In this document: positions 9,124 through 15,252 of the stretch, in pieces
Layout: each line of letters opens with the position of its first letter
Position numbering within the stretch: position 1 is the stretch's first letter
Assembly: GCA_929200515.1 (NCBI GenBank)
Contig: CAKNAD010000012.1
Span: 1 to 24,676, forward strand
DNA from: Candidatus Gorgonimonas leptogorgiae
Lineage (GTDB): Bacteria > Pseudomonadota > Gammaproteobacteria > Pseudomonadales > Endozoicomonadaceae
DNA: 24,676 bases
Reading direction: 5' to 3'
Notes under the pieces: model-generated
The model's database searches: none
Told to the model about the DNA's origin: nothing
What the model saw: only the letters and a program-made list of their open reading frames with translations
Program-made: the position numbers and the translations under genes

Positions 9124-9496
9124 TTTATTTCAATTATTTATTATGGTGTATCTGTTGGTTTGTTCTGTTCTGTATTTTAGAGTTAGAGTTAAAATATTAT
9201 ATTTTAATAACTTGTCTATGCCTAAGCTAATTGAGATAAGTACCATGGTAAAACATTGTATTTTTTTGTATTTTTTTGTAAAAAACTACTTTTATCTATT
9301 TAAATTATAAACATAATAAGTTGAAGTATAACTCACAGATAATATAGCTATCAACAATTAACTATAAAAATTAAATTTTTATCTTATATTATAATTTTAA
9401 ATATGGTGTTTTAATTTGTTGTTTAATTTTTATTACTTGTTGCTATGCGATAGATATACATTTTCTATCTGAAGATACGTCTATTTAGCAAGCAAT

Positions 9497-9577
9497 TTTT
9501 ATCTTATTAAACAAGGCACCTACTTTAGCTATCTATATTCGTGTTAAATTAAAAAGTAGTAACACAGTTTAAAAGCT
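9497..9577 (+). repeat. Interspersed repeat family B, best copy
   Basis: TTATCTTATTAAACAAGGCA, then CCTACTTTAGCTATCTATAT, TCGTGTTAAATTAAAAAGTA and GTAACACAGTTTAAAAG. CTACTTT (9520-9526) and AAAGTAG (9553-9559) are complementary. It sits 124 bp upstream of the second four-span gene, with an inverted partner at 10253-10331 beyond that gene. Confidence 0.75.
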
Positions 9578-9700
9578 GAAAAAACAGTTAAAAAGATTTA
9601 ATTCATCATTAAAACACCTTGAATTAAACCTCTTTATTTAGTACTGAAGTCTAGTATTTGCATTTACTACGAGTATGGATCAACCTAAGAGGAAATAACT

Positions 9701-10135
9701 ATGCTATCTAGTAATGATAGAGTTAATAGATTAATTATAGGTAAAATTATAGGATTAATATTCGGGGGGCTTTATTTTTGGCTATTAGGTTTTTTTGTTT
9801 CTGGATTTTCGATAGAATTTAGATGGGGATTATTATTGTGGTTTGTATTATTTGGCCATATAATTGCAAGCACTATTAATGTAAAAGAGTATATAGAAGA
9901 AGCATACAAATTAGATATACACTGGAGCATACTATGTACTATAGTTGGAGGAGCTTTAAGTTTATCTCTTGCTCTTATGATGCAACAAGCAGGTCAAGGA
10001 AAATTACACTTTTTAGTATCATATGCTTCTGGACATACATTATCTTCACCTTATTGGTTTATATTAGATGCTATTTGCACTGCTCTTGTGATGGGTATTA
10101 TTTTAAATCTATACTGCAAGTCATCTAAGTCTTAA
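9701..10135 (+). CDS. Four-span membrane protein, cassette copy 2 (unassigned family)
   Basis: Paralogue of the 6984-7418 product, identical in length (144 residues) and about 74% identical by my position-by-position count. The same four hydrophobic segments are kept, as are the EYIEEAYKL and GQGKLHFL...SYASGH stretches and the CKSSK tail. Most differences are conservative swaps inside membrane segments (I/V/L/F), which suggests the protein is under selection and not decaying. ATG 9701 follows AGAGGAAA, close to the GAGGAAA of copy 1. The gap to its partner gene is 348 bp, against 113 bp in copy 1; a reversed family B element and a family A element fill most of the extra space. The function is unknown. 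Confidence 0.85.
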   Translation: MLSSNDRVNRLIIGKIIGLIFGGLYFWLLGFFVSGFSIEFRWGLLLWFVLFGHIIASTINVKEYIEEAYKLDIHWSILCTIVGGALSLSLALMMQQAGQGKLHFLVSYASGHTLSSPYWFILDAICTALVMGIILNLYCKSSKS

Positions 10136-10252
10136 TATAAAATAAAGTTAAAATATAATATTTGTTGTATAACAAGTTGATTGTATTTTTTAATGATTTA
10201 TACATGTGGAAGATGAAAATGCTAAATTATAGGGCAAGTCTTTTAAGTTTTT

Positions 10253-10331
10253 ACCTTGAGCTACTATTTTTTAATTTAGCATGAATATAGATACTCAAAG
10301 TAGGTGGTTTGTTTAATAAATCAAAAAGTTA
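10253..10331 (-). repeat. Interspersed repeat family B, reversed copy
   Basis: On the minus strand: GATTTATTAAACAAACCACC, TACTTTGAGTATCTATATTC, ATGCTAAATTAAAAAATAGT then AGC. It lines up with 9497-9577 and forms an inverted pair with it around the second four-span gene. Confidence 0.75.
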
Positions 10332-10335
10332 CTCG

Positions 10336-10378
10336 CTGAAAAGACGTGTTTTCAGGTAAAAGGTGTATAACCTGAAAA
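10336..10378. other. Two overlapping, mutually exclusive hairpins
   Basis: CTGAAAA (10336-10342) can pair with TTTTCAG (10349-10355). TTTTCAGGT (10349-10357) can instead pair with ACCTGAAAA (10370-10378), a 9-bp stem. The middle segment is shared, so only one can form at a time. It lies about 105 bp upstream of the 701-residue gene and may simply be part of repeat A. Confidence 0.5.
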
Positions 10379-10444
10379 ATACTGTCTTAGCTAAAAACTT
10401 ATAATCACTTGCTGAAAACTCGCATTTTCAACTGCTACGTGTAG
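10370..10444 (+). repeat. Interspersed repeat family A, copy 2
   Basis: Shares CTTAGCTAAAAACTTATAAT, then CACTTGCTGAAAAC, CGCATTTTCAACTG and CTACGTGTAG with copies at 1-82 and 22293-22374. Confidence 0.8.
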
Positions 10445-10483
10445 ATATATTATTTTTATGTAGTTATAATAAAGGATATTAGT

Positions 10484-12589
10484 ATGGGTGGCTCTAATGG
10501 AGTTGGTAGATCTAAGCATAGACGTACAAAGATACCTATAGACAATAGGTCTCAAGTAAATGCAAGTAAAGATAAACAAAATAAAAAAGGCGTAACATCT
10601 AGTGGTATAGTAACTATAGTACAGGATATTTCGGATAGACTAACCTATGAAACAAATAATAATATTTTTAATAACAGCAGATCTAATGAACAAACAACAA
10701 GAAAAATCACTAGAGATATTTCAGTAATCGAAGATAAAGACATAGACAATAATCAAGAACCTGATCCAGAAGCAAAGCATTATATAGAATCAGAAATAAA
10801 AAAGATGAATGGTATATTAAAAACAGTAAATAAGGGTTTAATTGAAAGATGGAATAAAAATCAAAATTTAAAAACAGCTCTACTACAATCGCAAGAAATG
10901 GATAATACTAATCTAGATGAATATATAGTTAAGATACAAAAAATACTAAATACACACCAAAAAGATATTGAAGAAATGAATGAGTTTAGAGATGTAATGT
11001 TAAGAAAGTACAGAAAAAAGGGAATAACTGTAGTACACAATGCCCTACAAGATATACAAGTTAGTATTGATGATTATCAAATAACCGACAAAAATATAGA
11101 ATCTAAAGTAAAATCTTTATCTGAAAGCTTAGGTAAAAAAAAAAATAAGATGCAATTTATATCTAACGATATAGATACAACACTACAATTCTATGATGAT
11201 TTATTACGTAGATTATCTCAATTACAGCAATTACAAGGTGAGCCAACAGAAATAGAAATAATAAATAAAGGAAAACATTTAACTGAACAAGCTAGTAGTT
11301 TATTAAAAGAAAATAATAGCATAATAGAGCTTTTAAAAAGCAAACATTCAGAACTTGCCATCCAAGAAAATAAAGAATCAGTAGATGTTTATTCAGTAAG
11401 TATGAAAACTAACATGTTAGAATTATTAAAACAATCACCAAGTAAAAAAAAGGATATACAACAATATTTAGAAGAAAATAAAGAGAATATAGATAATTTA
11501 CAATTGTTAAAATCAAAATTACAATATAACAACATATTATTAAATGAAATAAGGAGTGACTTAATAGTTATAAATAAGATTCAAAGCCGTGTAGATGTTG
11601 TAGATGTAGAGTTGTCTTCTGAGTTAAAAACAACAATAGTAACTACTATACAAGACTTAGAAGATAAACAACTTTCACTTATAGATGCAGTTAATAACAT
11701 AGATGACATATGTAGATCATATCAGTTATATGAACTCGAAAAACAAAAAATTTCAGAAGAAATAGAACCAGTCCATAATTTGCTAAATAAAATACAGGAT
11801 ATCAGTAGTAAATTCACAAAGATGAAGAATACTAAGAAAATAGCGGCAGTTTTTATAGTGATTTTAGTTTGTGTATTTAGTGCACTTCTTATCAAAGGTA
11901 TATTGCCTTTATTTGTATTTATTATAGCATTTATAGTTTTAGCGGGTGTGACTGTTGCTTTAATGTCTAAAATTAACGATGATGATAAGCAAGCAGCGCT
12001 AGCTTTTACCAAAAATTTAACTGATAATTTTTTGTGTGAAACTTATGATATTGATAAAAAGCTAGCATTAGAACAAATATCTCAAGTACTAGATTGCAAA
12101 GATTATTATAAAGCAGTTAAACAGTTTAGAAGAATATTATTAGATAAGTGTGCTGATTTTTTTGCTGCAGATTTAGATCAGTCTTTTCCAGAAAAATACC
12201 AGTTAATAACTGAACCTGTTAACAAATTCCTTAAAGAAGTATTTAGCTTTGTACGTAAAAATTTCCCAGATGAATACGATCAAAATTTACAGGAAGCAAA
12301 AAAAGCTTATTTATTAAAAATGTTTACTGATAATAGTATAATCGAAAGTTTTATAGAAGATATTACTTTGCATAATATTAGATATAAACAAAAACAACAA
12401 AAGAAGTTCAACAGTAATATTAATTTTAGTGACCTAGATAGACTTCATCTAATACACAATATAAACTTAGGCATATTGATATATTTTAAAGAAGAGTTTC
12501 CAACTGATACAGCTAATATTGAAAAAATTAGAGGTATAAGGCAACAGCAAAAGCAACGTATAGATGATTTAGAAAAAGGTAAAAAATAA
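10484..12589 (+). CDS. Large coiled-coil protein with paired hydrophobic helices, cassette copy 2
   Basis: A 701-residue protein, paralogous over its C-terminal part to the 505-residue product at 7532-9049. The N-terminal 450 residues are hydrophilic, rich in Lys, Glu, Asn and Ile, and look like extended coiled coil, about 200 residues longer than in copy 1. Residues 453-470 and 473-494 form the same bilobed hydrophobic hairpin. The C-terminal domain keeps INDDDKQAALAFTKNLTDNF, CADF, KKAYLLKMFTDNSIIESF and EEFPTDTANIEKIR. The first residues, MGGSNGVGRSKHRRTK, are glycine-led and basic. ATG 10484 follows AAAGGA. No Sec signal, enzyme motif or known domain is visible. It ends 219 bp from the convergent operon. 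It could be a secreted, host-membrane or inner-membrane scaffold protein; the sequence does not decide. Confidence 0.75.
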   Translation: MGGSNGVGRSKHRRTKIPIDNRSQVNASKDKQNKKGVTSSGIVTIVQDISDRLTYETNNNIFNNSRSNEQTTRKITRDISVIEDKDIDNNQEPDPEAKHYIESEIKKMNGILKTVNKGLIERWNKNQNLKTALLQSQEMDNTNLDEYIVKIQKILNTHQKDIEEMNEFRDVMLRKYRKKGITVVHNALQDIQVSIDDYQITDKNIESKVKSLSESLGKKKNKMQFISNDIDTTLQFYDDLLRRLSQLQQLQGEPTEIEIINKGKHLTEQASSLLKENNSIIELLKSKHSELAIQENKESVDVYSVSMKTNMLELLKQSPSKKKDIQQYLEENKENIDNLQLLKSKLQYNNILLNEIRSDLIVINKIQSRVDVVDVELSSELKTTIVTTIQDLEDKQLSLIDAVNNIDDICRSYQLYELEKQKISEEIEPVHNLLNKIQDISSKFTKMKNTKKIAAVFIVILVCVFSALLIKGILPLFVFIIAFIVLAGVTVALMSKINDDDKQAALAFTKNLTDNFLCETYDIDKKLALEQISQVLDCKDYYKAVKQFRRILLDKCADFFAADLDQSFPEKYQLITEPVNKFLKEVFSFVRKNFPDEYDQNLQEAKKAYLLKMFTDNSIIESFIEDITLHNIRYKQKQQKKFNSNINFSDLDRLHLIHNINLGILIYFKEEFPTDTANIEKIRGIRQQQKQRIDDLEKGKK

Positions 12590-12660
12590 TAATAACATTG
12601 AATTGGGAATACTCTTGATAGACATTCTACCTGATGGAAAAATATTTGGATTAAAAAAAT

Positions 12661-12723
12661 TAGCTCAAATATACCCCCACAGGCTTATAATTTTAAGGTT
12701 ACTGTCAGGCTAGGTTTGAGCTA
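12661..12723. other. Spaced inverted repeat between convergent genes
   Basis: TAGCTCAAA (12661-12669) is the exact reverse complement of TTTGAGCTA (12715-12723), with 45 bases between. It lies downstream of both the 701-residue gene and the minus-strand operon, so it may act on their transcript ends. Confidence 0.4.
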
Positions 12724-12771
12724 CTACATCTAAACTCACTAATGACACTAAATTTGGAACACCCTCCATTA

Positions 12772-12810
12772 CACTCCTCATTGATAGGTAATTTGGAGTG
12801 GCTTCTTTTT
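12772..12810 (+). terminator. Possible intrinsic terminator of the 701-residue gene
   Basis: CACTCC (12772-12777) pairs with GGAGTG (12795-12800), followed by GCTTCTTTTT. The loop is long (17 bases), but ATTAC/GTAAT offers a second pairing. The T-run lies on the plus strand, so it would stop transcription from the left before it enters the convergent operon; it overlaps the last codon of that operon. Confidence 0.4.
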
Positions 12811-13591
12811 ATGAGTCAACTTTTCTATGAGAATCTATTTGCTTGTTTTGTTGACTTTTTTGATTGGCTAAATTTTCTGCGGTTTCAAGCCCTTCCCGTA
12901 TAAAATTTCTTGTCGCATTAGTCTTGTCATAAATAGAATCTTCTTGCTGATTTTGGCGCTTTGATACGCTTTCATTTGCAGAAGTTTTGGTAGATTTAAA
13001 TGTTAAGGCTAATCCTACAGCAAGCATCCCATTAGATACATTTTTTAATTCTTGTGGACTAGACGCCTCTAAAATTGACTTTTCATCTATCTTAGATAGA
13101 CTCTGTACCTTATCTTGAATAAGGGCACTGTTAACAGTTTGAGATCCAGTTGCAACAGTAGCTACCCCAGAGATTGACATTGTTAATGCTGATCTCTCTG
13201 CATCGATAGAATCATTACCTTCCCTAAGCATCTTACGTAACATCATGTTAAACCGCTGTAGAGATTTTTTTAAATCTTTGGCTTCAGCTTTGTCTTCTTT
13301 TTCTTCTGTATTCTCGACAACTAGCTCTCCTCCAGAAAAGGAACTTTTTATACTTTCTCCTCCGTGATGTGAACTGTGAGTGTTGGCTGTTGCTAGTTCT
13401 TCGGAACTAGTATATGGAGATCTATCTACACCATACTTGTCTTTAACTACTGTTTCAGCACTAGCTATCGATGGATCGTCTACAGAATAACCGCGAGATT
13501 TAGTAGTTTCTTCAACGTCTTCTTTTACAGATACATAATCTGCACCTGTTGGTATACTATGTTTATTCGATACATTAATATCCGTTGCCAT
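12809..13591 (-). CDS. Third protein of the translocator operon, probably secreted (unassigned)
   Basis: A 260-residue protein I cannot place in a family. Residues 1-105 are Ser/Thr/Glu-rich, low in hydrophobic residues and probably disordered. Residues 106-205 are more ordered and Ala/Ser-rich, with a mildly hydrophobic stretch NGMLAVGLALTF (187-198). The tail (205-260) is Gln/Asn/Lys-rich and helical. The N-terminus, MATDINVSNKHSIPTG, has the small, polar composition common in type III secretion signals. It starts 34 bp after the SctB-like gene with a strong AGGAGA ribosome site, so it is the last gene of that operon. Position and composition make it a candidate secreted partner (second small translocator, tip protein or effector), but none of these can be chosen from sequence alone. 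Confidence 0.65.
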   Translation of the reverse strand: MATDINVSNKHSIPTGADYVSVKEDVEETTKSRGYSVDDPSIASAETVVKDKYGVDRSPYTSSEELATANTHSSHHGGESIKSSFSGGELVVENTEEKEDKAEAKDLKKSLQRFNMMLRKMLREGNDSIDAERSALTMSISGVATVATGSQTVNSALIQDKVQSLSKIDEKSILEASSPQELKNVSNGMLAVGLALTFKSTKTSANESVSKRQNQQEDSIYDKTNATRNFIREGLETAENLANQKSQQNKQIDSHRKVDS

Positions 13592-13625
13592 AATAATCTC
13601 CTATTCTGTAATAAACACACATTTG

Positions 13626-15233
13626 CTAACTCGTAATTATTCCTCTTCGTGCCTGGTATGTAGAATTAATAATAGAAAGCATAGAGCTAAGCAAACTTGT
13701 TATATATTCATTAGACTTTTGCATAAACATTCGAGAATTATCTTTAGTTAATTGTAGTTGTGCTTGCATAGCATCTTGTATTTTTATATTTGCTTGGTTT
13801 ATAGTAACATAGTAATCTGTTACTCCAGTTATAAAACCTTTACCAGCACCAATTAATTGAGAATAGCCATTAGCTTTTGCAACCTCAAGATCAACCTGTC
13901 TTAAAAATTCACTTTGATCTCTTTCCAGTTCGCCACGAGTTGTTTCTGCTTTTGTTTTTAGTGTCTTCTGTTCTTCAATTGTTTCTTCTACACTATCTAT
14001 GTCTGACTCAAGTTTTTTATATTCATCACTATCTTTTGAAACGTTATCTTTATCTAAATCTGATTTTTGTTTTTTTAATGTTTTTAATTTAGTATTATTA
14101 ACTTTTAAGGATTCTTCTGCTGCGTTTGTAACTTTACCTGCTTCTTTCATTCCAGCTTTTGTTGCGCGACTTTTTCCAATTAAAGCACCTAACCCTGTAG
14201 ATGATCCACCTACAGAAATAGCAGCTGCAGTACCAGTTACTAGAGATTCTGATATACCACCAATTAGTTTTGCACTAGCTTGTGCCATTAATTCGTCTTT
14301 TTGAGACATGATACTAGATATTTTTAATTTAGTTTGTACTATTTCGTAGTCAAGTTGATGAAGAAATTCTTTTGCTAGAGAATCTAAAAATGTTGTCATG
14401 ACCCTTAAAGTCATATCTCGTTTAGTGGGTGATAAGAAAAATTTTTTCATTATATTGTCTAAATTTTTTATCTCTTCATTAGTAGGCTTATATGAAAAAT
14501 ATAATTCTTCTACCGAAGGGTCACTAAAAGTTACATGTACATGTGCTTTATTATTTGCTGCAATTTTCATGTCTGCATTCATTGTCAGAATTTTTGCAGG
14601 AGTTATTTTCGCAGCCTCAGAACTAGTAGTTTCTTGTGTTGTTCTGCTTTGTAAAGTTTCGTCTGTTTGTTTATCTTTAGTATCTATAAATTCAAAATAT
14701 TCTTCTCTTTTATGGTCGTGCTGGGTATCTTGACTATATTGTTCCCACTCCTTCTTCGCTTCTTCTCCGCTTTTTTTGCCTACTAGTATCTGCCCCTTTT
14801 TTATTGCTTCCTTTATAGCTTTGTTTACTTCTGTTTGTATATTATCGTGGTAATAATCCATTGCATCGCGATTTTCTTCATGCTCTGTTTGTATTTTCCC
14901 TTTTTTTATTGCTGTTTTTATAATCTTATTTACTTCTGTTTGTAGATTATCGTAATAATGAACCGTACTCTCGTCGCTCTTTTTCTCTGTTTGTACTTCT
15001 CCCTTTTTTATTGCATCTCTTACAACTTTTTTTACTTGTATTTGTACAACATCGTGATAATGAGCTGCTGCTGCCTCAAGTCTTTCTCTGTGAGCTTTTA
15101 ATTGAGCATTATCGCTATAATTAGGATCATTTTGACTTCCTGATAGCGTATTATCTTTTTCTTTAGCATCATTTTTGTCATGCTTGTTAAAATTTAGAGA
15201 GTTAAAATCTGGTGAATCTACCCTTATAGCCAT
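13626..15233 (-). CDS. Probable type III secretion translocator, SctB-like (SipC/IpaC/YopD type)
   Basis: A 535-residue protein. Residues 1-57 are polar and disordered. Residues 58-161 are three tandem 34-35-residue repeats, each with (Y/H)(Y/H)(D/H)-(D)N-x-QTEVNK-I-x-x-AIKKG, predicted amphipathic helices. Residues 322-352 are a Gly/Ala/Ser-rich hydrophobic segment, the single membrane-inserting region expected of SctB. Residues 370-440 are a Lys/Glu coiled coil. A second weak hydrophobic stretch (456-472) precedes a Gln/Ser-rich amphipathic C-terminus. The order hydrophobic segment, coiled coil, amphipathic tail fits translocators of the YopD/SipC group, and the gene sits 19 bp behind the SctE-like gene with a GAGGTAT ribosome site. 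The family call is from architecture and context, not from a clear motif. The N-terminal repeats are not typical of the family. Confidence 0.55.
   Translation of the reverse strand: MAIRVDSPDFNSLNFNKHDKNDAKEKDNTLSGSQNDPNYSDNAQLKAHRERLEAAAAHYHDVVQIQVKKVVRDAIKKGEVQTEKKSDESTVHYYDNLQTEVNKIIKTAIKKGKIQTEHEENRDAMDYYHDNIQTEVNKAIKEAIKKGQILVGKKSGEEAKKEWEQYSQDTQHDHKREEYFEFIDTKDKQTDETLQSRTTQETTSSEAAKITPAKILTMNADMKIAANNKAHVHVTFSDPSVEELYFSYKPTNEEIKNLDNIMKKFFLSPTKRDMTLRVMTTFLDSLAKEFLHQLDYEIVQTKLKISSIMSQKDELMAQASAKLIGGISESLVTGTAAAISVGGSSTGLGALIGKSRATKAGMKEAGKVTNAAEESLKVNNTKLKTLKKQKSDLDKDNVSKDSDEYKKLESDIDSVEETIEEQKTLKTKAETTRGELERDQSEFLRQVDLEVAKANGYSQLIGAGKGFITGVTDYYVTINQANIKIQDAMQAQLQLTKDNSRMFMQKSNEYITSLLSSMLSIINSTYQARRGIITS
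14751..15062 (-). repeat. Three tandem 34-35-residue coding repeats
   Basis: Encodes residues 58-161 of the SctB-like protein. The units start at residues 58, 92 and 127. Each has a YHD/YYD start, then QTEVNK (QIQVKK in unit 1) and an AIKKG end followed by a charged linker. The middle and last units are the most alike. The repetition is clear in protein and in the DNA (recurrent TTTTTTATTGC and CTTCTGTTTGTA blocks on the plus strand). Confidence 0.85.
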
Positions 15234-15252
15234 GATATACCTCGAAAAATAA

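Larger units (their letters stand above)
9050..9700. other. Intergenic stretch between the two cassettes
   Basis: No gene. It holds a weak reversed family B piece (9080-9123), a perfect palindrome TACCATGGTA (9241-9250), a T-rich 10-base unit repeated twice (9261-9280) and a good family B copy (9497-9577). The right edge gives the AGAGGAAA ribosome site of the next gene. Confidence 0.55.
10136..10483. other. Gap inside cassette copy 2, filled with repeats
   Basis: Begins with AAATAAAGTTA, also seen just after the copy 1 gene, then unrelated AT-rich DNA. A reversed family B element (10253-10331) abuts two mutually exclusive hairpins (10336-10378) and a family A element (10370-10444). No gene. 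Confidence 0.65.

Noticed and set aside
9261..9280. Two copies of a T-rich 10-base unit, considered as a CRISPR or regulatory tandem array
   Set aside because: Only two units without spacers, in homopolymer-rich DNA; likely slippage.
10391..10579. Minus-strand 62-codon open frame across the family A repeat and the start of the 701-residue gene
   Set aside because: Overlaps a repeat and a better-supported gene start; no ribosome site and no recognisable product.
13877..14733. Plus-strand open frames opposite the SctB-like gene
   Set aside because: Hydrophobic shadows of Lys/Glu-rich coding DNA on the other strand, with no ribosome sites of note.
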